The notes: generated by a model not told the origin, from the sequence alone. Counted from the first letter of the stretch, positions 26,217 to 33,859 are shown. The stretch is DNA of 38,883 nucleotides from an uncultured Acidimicrobiales bacterium (GCA_937930695.1 CALHCB010000036.1:1-38883); one strand, 5' to 3'. Program-made: numbers and translations.

Positions 26217-27110
26217 TCAGGTCGTTGCGACCGTCGGAGCCGTTGTCTTCCGCCGATTGCCAGTCATGCCATAGAGAACGCCGCCGACAACGATCGCCCC
26301 ACCGATCACCGTTGAGATTGTCGGCTGTTCGTTGAACGCGAGCCACGCCCAGCAGGTTGCCGCGACGGTCTCGATGGGCGTGAAGAGCGCAACCTCGGCG
26401 GCAGGTGCGAATCGAGGGGCATTGGTGTGTGCAACTCGTCCCGCCGGATTGAAAACCAATCCCATCCCGATGATGGCGAGGTACGCCCGGCTATCGAGGG
26501 CGAAGGGCGTGGCGAACGGAAGCGAGACGACAACCACGATCAGCGCGCTCAACGCCAGTGTTGCGAATCGGTTGAGATCGGGATGCCGTCGCCACCACAC
26601 AACGTTCGAGCCGAACGCCACGATCGCAACGACTGCCAGGAGGTCACCGCTGAGGTTCGCTCCGCCGAGAGACCCGGACACGACGGTGAGGATGCCGACA
26701 ACGGTAATGAAGATGGCGGTCCAGACTCGCCTCGAGGTCCGTTCCTTCAGAATCAATCGAGCAACTACTGCAGCGAGAATCGGCGATGCTGCCACGATGA
26801 CGACCACGTTGGCAACATCGGTTTTCGTCAGCGCGATGATGAACGCGATCTGGCTGACCGCGGCCAGCGAGGCGATTCCGAGCATGGGCTTTGGATCGTT
26901 CCGCAACGCTTCGATTGGCGAGGTCGATCCGAACAATCGGTTGAGGCCGAGCTGGACGATGAAGCCCAGACTCGCCACCCAGAAGTTGATGCTCCACCCG
27001 TCGGCGTCGGCGAGCCGGATGAAGAATGAGTCGGTCGAGACCAACAACATGCCAAGCGCGGCCAGACCCCAACCTGTCCGGCGGTTGTCGGTTGTGACCT
27101 CGGTCGCCAT
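26217..27110 (-). CDS. EamA/DMT-family membrane transporter
   Basis: The 297-residue protein has about ten hydrophobic helices in two repeated EamA halves, for example FWVASLGFIVQLGLNRLF, ANVVVIVAASPILAAVVARLIL and VALFTPIETVAATCWAWLAF. The family exports amino acids and other small metabolites out of the cytoplasm. The substrate is unknown. I chose ATG 27110 (MATEVTTDNRRTGW): translation further upstream has no membrane-protein character, and CATACT ends 8 bases before this ATG. It diverges from the SDR-monooxygenase pair, so it might export a product of that pair, or share only the promoter region. Confidence 0.87.
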   Translation of the reverse strand: MATEVTTDNRRTGWGLAALGMLLVSTDSFFIRLADADGWSINFWVASLGFIVQLGLNRLFGSTSPIEALRNDPKPMLGIASLAAVSQIAFIIALTKTDVANVVVIVAASPILAAVVARLILKERTSRRVWTAIFITVVGILTVVSGSLGGANLSGDLLAVVAIVAFGSNVVWWRRHPDLNRFATLALSALIVVVVSLPFATPFALDSRAYLAIIGMGLVFNPAGRVAHTNAPRFAPAAEVALFTPIETVAATCWAWLAFNEQPTISTVIGGAIVVGGVLYGMTGNRRKTTAPTVATT

Positions 27111-27118
27111 CGGGGAGC

Positions 27119-27124
27119 AGTATG
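27119..27124 (-). promoter_or_regulatory. Possible -10 element CATACT for the EamA gene
   Basis: CATACT on the minus strand ends 8 bases before ATG 27110. The divergent TACGAT element is 31 bases away. Confidence 0.45.
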
Positions 27125-27155
27125 ACCGCACTGCAAGCCCTCGGTGCGTTGCAAC

Positions 27156-27161
27156 TACGAT
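27156..27161 (+). promoter_or_regulatory. -10 element TACGAT for the SDR-monooxygenase pair (leaderless)
   Basis: TACGAT ends 6 bases before the GTG at 27168 and decides that start over the in-frame codon at 27144. Confidence 0.6.
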
Positions 27162-27167
27162 CCTGCC

Positions 27168-27932
27168 GTGGCTTTGGATGAACAATCTCGTGTGTTGGTG
27201 ACCGGTGCGTCGAGCGGTATCGGCGAGGCAACGGTACGTGCCCTCTGCGCCCGCGACGTTGAGGTTCACGCTGTTGCCCGACGAACGGATCGGCTGCAAC
27301 GGCTCCACGACGAGACCGGATGCATGGTTCACACTTTGGATGTCCGCGATCGGGAGGCGGTCGCGTCTCTGGCTGCATCCGTTCGCCCCGACGTGTTGGT
27401 GAACAATGCGGGACTCGGCAGAGCAATCGGATCGCTCTGGACTGCGAACGTCGAAGACATCGAACGCACCGTCGACACCAACGTGACGTCGGCGATCCAC
27501 CTCATTCGTGCCGTGCTTCCCGGCATGGTCGAATCGAACCGGGGGCACATCGTCAATCTGAGTTCAGTGGCGGGCCTGTATGCGTCGTCGGCTGCGCTCT
27601 ACGGAGCGACCAAAGGGGCGATGCACGTCCTGTCGCTCAATCTGCGGCAAGAGCTGCAGGGCACGGGGATCAAGGTCACCGAGATCTGTCCCGGTCGGGT
27701 CGGAACTGAGTTCTACGACGTGGCGGTGGACGATCCGACGGTGCGAGCCAAGGCCAAGAACAGCGGAGCAGAGGAACTCACCGCCGCCGACGTCGCTGAT
27801 TCGATCGTGTATGCATTGAGCGTTCCGTGGCGAGTCAACATTGGGATGATCGAGCTGATGCCCACCGAGCAGACGTATGGCGGCTCGGTGTTTGCTCCGG
27901 TGACGAGTTCGGTATCTGACTCAGAGGCGTGA
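27168..27932 (+). CDS. Short-chain dehydrogenase/reductase
   Basis: The 254-residue classical SDR has the cofactor motif TGASSGIGEA, LVNNAGLG, the catalytic Ser in VNLSSVAGLY and Tyr-x-x-x-Lys in YGATKG. The ARRTDRL segment after the second strand suggests NADP(H) preference, since basic residues there contact the 2'-phosphate. The C-terminal WRVNIGMIELMPTEQTYGG is typical of the YdfG-like SDR group. The next gene, 12 bases on, is a Baeyer-Villiger monooxygenase, so a natural reading is alcohol to ketone oxidation feeding ester formation. The GTG start comes from the -10 element 6 bases upstream. Confidence 0.9.
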   Translation: MALDEQSRVLVTGASSGIGEATVRALCARDVEVHAVARRTDRLQRLHDETGCMVHTLDVRDREAVASLAASVRPDVLVNNAGLGRAIGSLWTANVEDIERTVDTNVTSAIHLIRAVLPGMVESNRGHIVNLSSVAGLYASSAALYGATKGAMHVLSLNLRQELQGTGIKVTEICPGRVGTEFYDVAVDDPTVRAKAKNSGAEELTAADVADSIVYALSVPWRVNIGMIELMPTEQTYGGSVFAPVTSSVSDSEA

Positions 27933-27938
27933 CAATCT
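27933..27938 (+). promoter_or_regulatory. Possible internal -10 element CAATCT before the monooxygenase gene
   Basis: CAATCT ends 6 bases before ATG 27945. The six G between them are too close to the ATG for a good Shine-Dalgarno site, so an internal leaderless promoter is possible. Confidence 0.35.
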
Positions 27939-27944
27939 GGGGGG

Positions 27945-29780
27945 ATGACCGCGTCCTTCGAAGTCGTTCTGGAAGACACCATCGGGAAGTTGGACTTCGA
28001 TCCTGCTGAGCTGAAGGCAAAGTACCTGGCCGAGCGGGACAAGCGGCTGCGGTCAGATGGCAACGAACAATATGTCGAGGTCAAGGGCGACTTCTCGAAC
28101 TACGTCGACGATCCGTATTGCGAGCCACAAGAGCGTGAGCCTGTCACCGACCACGTCGACGTCGTGGTGATCGGCGGCGGCTTCGGCGGACTGTTGATGT
28201 CGGGCAGGCTTCGCGAGGCAGGATTCGACGACATCCGGGTGATCGAGAAGGGCGGCAACTTCGGCGGAACGTGGTATTGGAACCGCTATCCGGGGGCGAT
28301 GTGCGACGTGGAGTCGTATTGCTACCTGCCCATGCTGGAGGAGCTCGACTATCTCCCCAAACACAAATATTCCTTCGCTCCTGAGATCATGGAGCACACC
28401 CAGAACATTGCGCGGTTCTACGGGCTCTATGAGAAGGCGCTCTTGCAAACCAGCGTGACTCGGATGGAGTGGAGCGACGAGACGTCCACCTGGACCGTTG
28501 AAACCGATCGAGGCGACAAGATGACCGCCAGGGTTGTGGCGATGGCCAACGGGCCGCTCAACCGCCCGAAACTTCCCGGCATCCCCGGAATCGACACCTA
28601 TACCGGCAAGACCTTCCACACGAGCCGCTGGGACTATGACTACACGGGTGGCGACAACGCTGGCGACCTCACCGGTCTCGCCGACAAGCGTGTCGCCATC
28701 ATCGGAACCGGCGCAACCGCAGTCCAATGCGTCCCCCACCTCGGAGCTTCCGCCAAAGAGCTGTTCGTTATTCAGCGAACGCCCTCGTCGGTCGACGAGC
28801 GCAACAATCGCGAGACCCCCGAGGACTTCGCCGATTCACTAGAACCCGGCTGGCAGCAGCGGCGGATGGACAACTTCAACGCCCTCGTCAGCGGCGGGGA
28901 CCAAGATGAAGATCTCGTCAGCGACGGCTGGACAGACATCTTCCGCAAGCTCACCGGCATCGCGGCAAAGTCCGCTTCGCGCAAACTCGGTCGCCGACTG
29001 ACCGGAGCGGAGAGGGCGGAGCTCATGGAAATGGCGGACTACCGCAAGATGTCCGATGTCCGAAACCGGGCAGAGGACACCGTCGAAGACACCGCGACGG
29101 CAGACAAGCTGAAGCCGTGGTACCGCCAGTTCTGCAAGCGACCCTGCTTCCACGATGAGTACCTGCCGACGTTCAACCGACCAAACGTCCATCTGGTTGA
29201 CACCGAGGGCAAAGGAGTCGACGAAATCACCGAGACCGGGTTGGTCGTCAACGGTGAGCACATCGAGGTCGATTGCATCATTTTCGCCACCGGCTTCGAA
29301 GTTGGCACGAGCTACCACCGTCGAGCGGGCTACGACATCGTTGGCCGCGACGGCGAACTGCTGAGCGAGAAGTGGGCCAACGGTTTGCGCACGCTCCACG
29401 GACTGCAAACCGCCAACTTCCCGAACGCCTTCTTCCTCGGGTTTACCCAGACGGCGATCACGGTCAATGTGCCGCACTCGCTCAATGAGCAGGCCAAGCA
29501 CGTTGCCCATATTCTCACCGAAGTCCGAAACCGGGGCGGTTCGAAGGTCGAGATCACCCCCGTTGCCGAGCAGGGCTGGGTCGATGAGATGTTCGCCAAG
29601 GCTCGTATGGGCGAGCGCTTCAGAGCCGAATGCACACCGGGCTACTACAACAACGAGGGTCAGACCGGGAATGCCAATGGGTTCTTCACCGGGTCGTACG
29701 GCGGCGGTCCGATCAAGTTCTTCGAACTTCTTGATGCGTGGCGAGCCGCTGGAGAGTTCGAGGGCTGCGAGTTCAGCTAG
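27945..29780 (+). CDS. Flavin-containing Baeyer-Villiger-type monooxygenase
   Basis: The 611-residue protein has an FAD-binding Rossmann motif GGGFGG (77-82) followed by GGNFGGTWYWNRYPGAMCD, a second NADPH motif IGTGATAVQ near 248, and between them YTGKTFHTSRWDYD. This is the Baeyer-Villiger fingerprint F-x-G-x3-H-x3-W with Tyr in place of the first Phe. The C-terminal region has the FATGFEVG motif and a long tail (YGGGPIKFFELLDAWR) typical of cyclohexanone/phenylacetone-type enzymes. An extra N-terminal ~70 residues precede the FAD domain. These enzymes insert oxygen beside a ketone to make an ester or lactone using NADPH and O2. The upstream SDR could supply the ketone. Confidence 0.93.
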   Translation: MTASFEVVLEDTIGKLDFDPAELKAKYLAERDKRLRSDGNEQYVEVKGDFSNYVDDPYCEPQEREPVTDHVDVVVIGGGFGGLLMSGRLREAGFDDIRVIEKGGNFGGTWYWNRYPGAMCDVESYCYLPMLEELDYLPKHKYSFAPEIMEHTQNIARFYGLYEKALLQTSVTRMEWSDETSTWTVETDRGDKMTARVVAMANGPLNRPKLPGIPGIDTYTGKTFHTSRWDYDYTGGDNAGDLTGLADKRVAIIGTGATAVQCVPHLGASAKELFVIQRTPSSVDERNNRETPEDFADSLEPGWQQRRMDNFNALVSGGDQDEDLVSDGWTDIFRKLTGIAAKSASRKLGRRLTGAERAELMEMADYRKMSDVRNRAEDTVEDTATADKLKPWYRQFCKRPCFHDEYLPTFNRPNVHLVDTEGKGVDEITETGLVVNGEHIEVDCIIFATGFEVGTSYHRRAGYDIVGRDGELLSEKWANGLRTLHGLQTANFPNAFFLGFTQTAITVNVPHSLNEQAKHVAHILTEVRNRGGSKVEITPVAEQGWVDEMFAKARMGERFRAECTPGYYNNEGQTGNANGFFTGSYGGGPIKFFELLDAWRAAGEFEGCEFS

Positions 29781-29812
29781 AAGCGACCCTGTCTCGCCTC
29801 AGGCCATCTGTC

Positions 29813-30316
29813 TCACTGCTGGAGCTGCTGATGCAGTAGCTCCAGACCGCCGATCGCGAACGCAACCATGTTCGCGGCCCGGTCATCGCTGCCGGTGAGC
29901 AGGTTGTGCGCGGCTTCGGTCGGCCCAGACACTGCGACCCACGCATGCCCAGATGGGTCACCGTATGGGTTGCCCGACGGTCCCGTCGCTCCTCCTTCGC
30001 CGATCCCCCAGGTTGCGTCCATGTGCGAACGTGCGGCGCGCGCAAGATGCATGGCCCACGGTTCGGTCGCCCCTCTGAGCGGCTTTGGTCGGACGACCTG
30101 CCCTGTCAACATTCCGTCGAGCGCAGCTCGGGTGTAGATCACGCTGCCTCCGAGGAAATAAGCTGATGCCCCTGGCACCGCGAGCAGTGCGGTCGACATC
30201 AAACCTCCGCAGCTTCCTTCACCGGTCGCAATCGTCTCACCCCGCTCTTTGAGCAGGGCGCCGCATCGAGCGCCGACCTCGAGCAGAGCTGGTGGCAGTC
30301 CACCGGCGACGCTCAT
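29813..30316 (-). CDS. CinA C-terminal-domain protein (nicotinamide-nucleotide amidase-like)
   Basis: The 167-residue protein corresponds to the stand-alone CinA C-terminal domain. It has ETIATGEGSCGGLMSTALLAVPGASAYFLGGSVIYT, where family members show ESxTGG; here the segment reads EGSCGG, a small variation at the substrate pocket. The family deamidates NMN to recycle NAD, or is used as a competence-linked protein. A WVAVSGPTEAA segment matches the usual GVTGPxG region but is changed, so activity is uncertain. The ATG at 30316 overlaps the stop of the upstream SDR (ATGA). A hairpin lies across its last codons. Confidence 0.82.
   Translation of the reverse strand: MSVAGGLPPALLEVGARCGALLKERGETIATGEGSCGGLMSTALLAVPGASAYFLGGSVIYTRAALDGMLTGQVVRPKPLRGATEPWAMHLARAARSHMDATWGIGEGGATGPSGNPYGDPSGHAWVAVSGPTEAAHNLLTGSDDRAANMVAFAIGGLELLHQQLQQ
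29819..29845 (+). terminator. Hairpin downstream of the monooxygenase, inside the 3' end of the CinA-like gene
   Basis: CTGGAGCT / AGCTCCAG is a perfect 8-bp inverted repeat, continued inward by CTG/CAG after one mismatch, 38 bases past the monooxygenase stop. It covers the last codons of the converging gene. No T run is present. Confidence 0.5.
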
Positions 30317-31044
30317 GCTCGCATCGCCCCGTCAATGACGAACTCTTGGCCGCTGCAGTACGACGACTCGTCCGAGGCCAAGAACAGAACGAGGTTTGCG
30401 ACCTCTGAAGATTTCGCAGTACGGCCCATTGGAATCCGTTCCTTGATCCCCGGAAGCCTGTCGGCGAATTCGTCGAGCATGTCTGTCTCGATGATTCCGG
30501 GGTGCACCGAGTTGACCCGTACGCCGTCGGCCGCGAACTCGAGGGCCGCAGATTTCGTCATGCCTCGGACCGCCCACTTTGTCGCGGCATAGGCGTGGGC
30601 CATTCCGGCACCACTCAATCCGGCGATCGACGAGATGTTGATGATGCTGCCCGCTCCTCGATCTCGCATATGGCGGCCAGCCTCACGAATTCCGAGAAAC
30701 ACCCCGGTCTGGTTGATCGCAACCATGCGGTTCCATTGTTCGAGGGAGGTATCGAGTGCGCCCGCAATCTGAAAGATCCCGGCGTTGTTGACGAGGATGT
30801 CGAGATGCCCTTGTGCTTCGACAATGCCCGTCACCACTCCAATCCACTCGGACTCACTTGTGACGTCGTGGTGGAGGAACGTGACTGCTTCCCCGAGGCG
30901 TTCAGCCGTGGCTGCTCCCTCCTGGTCGAGGACGTCAGTGATGTAGACCGTGGCGCCTTCAGCCACGAAGCGTTCGGCCTCAGCAGCTCCCTGCCCTCGT
31001 GCTCCACCAGTGATCAGTGCAATCTTGCCGTCGAGTCGTCCCAT
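30313..31044 (-). CDS. Short-chain dehydrogenase/reductase
   Basis: The 243-residue classical SDR has TGGARGQGAA, an Asp-ending second strand (VYITDVLD) that favours NAD over NADP, NNAGIF, NISSIAGLSG, the catalytic YAATKWA and the C-terminal YCSGQEFVIDGAM. It is close to 3-alpha/20-beta-hydroxysteroid and similar secondary-alcohol dehydrogenases, though substrate cannot be set from this. The ATG at 31044 is preceded by TAGTGT 6 bases upstream, so the SDR-CinA pair has its own leaderless transcript although it follows another minus-strand operon by 59 bases. Confidence 0.92.
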   Translation of the reverse strand: MGRLDGKIALITGGARGQGAAEAERFVAEGATVYITDVLDQEGAATAERLGEAVTFLHHDVTSESEWIGVVTGIVEAQGHLDILVNNAGIFQIAGALDTSLEQWNRMVAINQTGVFLGIREAGRHMRDRGAGSIINISSIAGLSGAGMAHAYAATKWAVRGMTKSAALEFAADGVRVNSVHPGIIETDMLDEFADRLPGIKERIPMGRTAKSSEVANLVLFLASDESSYCSGQEFVIDGAMRA

Positions 31045-31050
31045 CGTCGG

Positions 31051-31056
31051 ACACTA
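31051..31056 (-). promoter_or_regulatory. -10 element TAGTGT for the SDR-CinA pair (leaderless)
   Basis: TAGTGT on the minus strand ends 6 bases before ATG 31044, identical in sequence and spacing to the element at 2856-2861. Confidence 0.65.
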
Positions 31057-31103
31057 CGTCGGGTTCGGCCCGTACTCGAATTCGACGGTGCCGTTCCGGG
31101 CCG

Positions 31104-31358
31104 TCAAGTGTCGCCGGTGCGGCGCGCCGCTCTGGCCTGCTTGGCCTCCACTTTGCGAGCGAGACGAGCTTGAGACCGTTCCCACTTTCGCTGTCTGCTT
31201 CGACACGCCTTTCGGCAGAAGATGTGGTTCGCGCTCCGCTGTTCGAAGAGATCGCCGCATCTCCAGTACGCACATTCCCCAAGGCGCTCGGGATCGAAAT
31301 CGTCGGGCAATTCTTCGGGGTGTTCTTCGCGGGCCGGTGCCATGGAACTCGTCGTCAA
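31104..31358 (-). CDS. Small Cys4 (zinc-ribbon-like) basic protein
   Basis: I do not recognise a named family. The protein has up to 84 residues: an acidic N-terminus (EEHPEELPDDFDPERL), then two cysteine pairs, CAYWRC (C-x4-C) and FCRKAC (C-x3-C), 15 residues apart, a plausible treble-clef or zinc-ribbon site. A long Arg/Lys/Ala-rich helix (RSRQRKWERSQARLARKVEAKQ) follows, suited to nucleic-acid or acidic-protein binding. The start is TTG 31358, overlapping the stop of the isomerase gene as TTGA, or the in-frame ATG 31343. Position as the last gene of a four-gene overlapping operon argues that it is real. Confidence 0.7.
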   Translation of the reverse strand: MTTSSMAPAREEHPEELPDDFDPERLGECAYWRCGDLFEQRSANHIFCRKACRSRQRKWERSQARLARKVEAKQARAARRTGDT

Positions 31359-32134
31359 CCATTAGGGCCGAGGCCCCAGCGGGCACCCCAACCCAGACCA
31401 TCAAGAGTTGAACTCGCCGGCTGATACTCACAACCAATCCATCCCTCGTAGCCAGCGTGATCGAATGCTTGGAAGAGCCACTCGTGGTTGAGCTCACCGC
31501 GGTCGGGCTCATGACGTCCAGGAAGGGAAGAGCATTGAACGTGACCAATAACGGGGAGGCAACGAGTGAACGATTCGAGGACGTCGCCCTCTTGGATCTG
31601 CAAGTGGTAGGTGTCGAACTGGAGCTTGAGGTTGGACCGACCGACCTGGGTAATGACTCGTTCAGCTTGTTTGGACGACATCAGCAGGTATCCGGGGACA
31701 TCGCGGAGGTTCATCGGCTCGATCATGATGTCGATCTCGGCGTTGGCCACCAAGTCGGCGGCCCACCCGAGGCGGTCGACGAATCGTTGTGTCGCTCCCC
31801 CATCGGTCGGACAACCTGCAAGGACGTGAATCCGCGAACATCCGACGGCTTCGGCGTATCGAGCAGCGATCTGCATGGACTCGACGAAATCCTCGTGCCG
31901 TCCATCCAAGGAGGCAAGACCCCGGTCTCCCGCCGCCACGTCTCCCGGCGGTGCGTTCAGCAACTCGAGCGTTAGCCCTGTTGCATCAAGGCGAGCTCGT
32001 AGATCTTCCGGCGCAGTCTCGTACGGAAACTGACATTCGACTGCCGCGAACCCGCACGCCGCGGCAGCATCGACCCGATCGACGAAATCATGTTCGTTGA
32101 ACATCGTGGAAATGTTGGCGGCGAATCGAGGCAC
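31355..32134 (-). CDS. Hydroxypyruvate isomerase-like TIM-barrel protein
   Basis: The 259-residue protein opens with PRFAANISTMFNEHDF, the typical Hyi/OtnI N-terminus, and has the xylose-isomerase-like TIM-barrel residues: an EPMNLRDVPGY segment with a metal Glu, LKLQFDTYHLQIQEGD with Asp and His, GHVQCSSLPGRHEPDRGE and a final GCEYQPAS Glu. The family interconverts hydroxypyruvate and tartronate semialdehyde or related sugar-acid aldehydes with a divalent metal. GTG 32134 shares one base with the TAG stop of the upstream oxygenase gene. In this operon it follows an Fe(II) oxygenase, so its substrate may not be hydroxypyruvate. Confidence 0.88.
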   Translation of the reverse strand: MPRFAANISTMFNEHDFVDRVDAAAACGFAAVECQFPYETAPEDLRARLDATGLTLELLNAPPGDVAAGDRGLASLDGRHEDFVESMQIAARYAEAVGCSRIHVLAGCPTDGGATQRFVDRLGWAADLVANAEIDIMIEPMNLRDVPGYLLMSSKQAERVITQVGRSNLKLQFDTYHLQIQEGDVLESFTRCLPVIGHVQCSSLPGRHEPDRGELNHEWLFQAFDHAGYEGWIGCEYQPASSTLDGLGWGARWGLGPNG

Positions 32135-33231
32135 TAGTTGGTCTCGTCCCTTGAGGCTGCTGTGCTCGATCCGGCTTGTTCTGCCGCCTGAGCTGCAAGC
32201 ACGTCGGCGTAGTGTCGCTCGGCCACGTTTGGGTGAGCCCGGAGGCGGATCTTCAGATTGTTCTCGCCGAAGATCGCGTGCACAGGATCATCAGGATTGG
32301 CGTTCTGGCCACCGACGGCATCCTTTGCCAGTTCGTCAGGGAGATCGATCGGTGAGAAGACTGATTCGAATCGTGGGTTGAAGAAGTAGGCGATCGAAAG
32401 ACGCTCGGATTCTCCTGGCGGGCTCACCACTCGATGAGGCGTCGCTCTCAGGTAGCCGCTTGTCGCAGTCTGCAGCATCTCGCCCAAGTTCATGATGTAG
32501 GCCCCGTGGACTGGCGGGGCGTCGACCATTTCGCCGTTGATCTGCACTTGGAGACCGCCAACGCTGTCCTGCAAGATGAATGACAAGAGCCCTGAATCGT
32601 GATGCAACCCGACCCCTTGGCTGTTCTGCACGCCGTCAACTGCGGGATACCGGATGATCTTCAAGTGCACATCTGATTCGGGAACGAACCCATCGTCGAA
32701 GTGGTCGATTGGTTGGCCGAGTCCGAGCGCCAGCGCTCGTAGCGCTGTGAGACCGATGTGATCGAGCGCGTCCATCCAGCGAAGGACGACACCTGCCATG
32801 TTCGGCAGTGATGGAGGCCATTGGTTCGGACCACGGAGCCGATGCCAAGCCGGGACAGTGGCTCCCGGTTCGGGAGCAGATTGTTCAGGACCTATGTCGA
32901 GCTGATCCCGCCAGTCTGAGCGACCGTTCGTTCGCTCTTCGCCGAGGATGGTGTACCCACGGAACGCCGCGGAGTTTTCGATCGCAAGCGCCCGCCGCTC
33001 AGCTTCGGTCAGCGAGAAGAACTGGCCGGCGACCGTCATCAGATCATCGTTGATCGCCTTGGGGACGCCGTGGCCGGAGAGATATACGAACCCTGGGCTA
33101 TGGCATGCGTTCCGCAGGTCCTCGATAAAGCGAACACCCTCGGCGCTCGCGGGATCGGTGAGAAAGCCCGACATATCGAGAATCGGAATCGAGGATGCTG
33201 GATCCGCTCCTCGTTCAGGGCGAGCAATCAA
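32134..33231 (-). CDS. 2-Oxoglutarate/Fe(II)-dependent dioxygenase, isopenicillin N synthase family
   Basis: The 365-residue protein has the DIOX_N domain (IPILDMSGF, GFVYLSGHGVP, FFSLTEAERRALA) and the catalytic double-stranded beta-helix. The Fe(II) ligands are His210 and Asp212 in LHHDSG and His266 in TPHRV; Arg277 in SERLS would bind 2-oxoglutarate. Typical partners of this group hydroxylate or desaturate small metabolites, or act on purines and plant-like hormones. The start is TTG 33231, which overlaps the nitroreductase stop (TTGA); no closer ATG keeps the DIOX_N start IPILDMSG. It is the second gene of a tightly packed operon. The substrate is unknown. Confidence 0.9.
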   Translation of the reverse strand: MIARPERGADPASSIPILDMSGFLTDPASAEGVRFIEDLRNACHSPGFVYLSGHGVPKAINDDLMTVAGQFFSLTEAERRALAIENSAAFRGYTILGEERTNGRSDWRDQLDIGPEQSAPEPGATVPAWHRLRGPNQWPPSLPNMAGVVLRWMDALDHIGLTALRALALGLGQPIDHFDDGFVPESDVHLKIIRYPAVDGVQNSQGVGLHHDSGLLSFILQDSVGGLQVQINGEMVDAPPVHGAYIMNLGEMLQTATSGYLRATPHRVVSPPGESERLSIAYFFNPRFESVFSPIDLPDELAKDAVGGQNANPDDPVHAIFGENNLKIRLRAHPNVAERHYADVLAAQAAEQAGSSTAASRDETN

Positions 33232-33782
33232 GATGTCGCTGCGTCTTCAACACCGGCCCCATCGCCATGACCGACACTGTCCCAATCACCAATCGAGACA
33301 TATTCCGCCAGAGGCAAACGAGGGCCAGCCACCGGTGATGGACCACCCTCGGGCCCGGGCCAACCGAGGGTCACGATCATCGACGGCTCGACATCTTCAG
33401 GAACTCCAAGGGTTTCGCGCACAACGTCAGGGTGATGGATCGTGACCGGGCAGGAGGCGAGCCCGAGGTCGTGTGCAGCCAACATCAGATTCTGCGCGTG
33501 ACGCCCGATATCGAACAGCCGACGAGGTCCGGCATCAGCCCGTGCGGTGAGCACAACAATTACTGGAGCCTGATCGATCCAGGTTGCGTAGTCACCTGAT
33601 GCTTTCAGTGCGACCTTGTCAGCGTGATCGGTCACAACGACCAAACGTACGGGCTGCCCGTTCTTGGCGGACCCTGCCATGCGCGCCGCGTTGAGCATCT
33701 TGTCCATCACGTCCGCCGAAACCGGAGCCTCTGTGTAGGAACGGGTGTCTCGTTTGGCATGCAGGGCTCGAAGGGTTTCCAT
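33228..33782 (-). CDS. Nitroreductase-family FMN oxidoreductase
   Basis: The 184-residue protein is a compact nitroreductase: HAKRDTRSYTEAPV at the N-terminus, ARMAGSAKNGQP for the FMN site, then the IGRHAQNLMLAAHDLGLASCPVTIH segment typical of the family and LGWPGPEG near the end. It is short, so it probably relies on dimer contacts for the active site. It is the first gene of a four-gene overlapping operon with an Fe(II) oxygenase, an isomerase and a small Cys4 protein. ATG 33782 lacks a clear Shine-Dalgarno or TANNNT element; TTTACT ends 7 bases before it but has T in place of the key A. Confidence 0.88.
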   Translation of the reverse strand: METLRALHAKRDTRSYTEAPVSADVMDKMLNAARMAGSAKNGQPVRLVVVTDHADKVALKASGDYATWIDQAPVIVVLTARADAGPRRLFDIGRHAQNLMLAAHDLGLASCPVTIHHPDVVRETLGVPEDVEPSMIVTLGWPGPEGGPSPVAGPRLPLAEYVSIGDWDSVGHGDGAGVEDAATS

Positions 33783-33846
33783 GTTCAGCAGTAAACCAGA
33801 CCCCTGGCCCGTGGGGGGTGTCCGTTGTCAAGGTCATGGTGCGAAC

Positions 33847-33852
33847 TACCGT
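33847..33852 (+). promoter_or_regulatory. -10 element TACCGT for the DUF533 gene (leaderless)
   Basis: TACCGT ends 7 bases before ATG 33860 and excludes the longer in-frame start at 33818. Confidence 0.55.
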
Positions 33853-33859
33853 CACGAAC

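Noticed and set aside
33783-33859. A perfect TTGACA on the minus strand upstream of the nitroreductase at 33782
   Set aside because: No -10 element lies 16-19 bases downstream; the nearest candidate TTTACT is 30 bases away.
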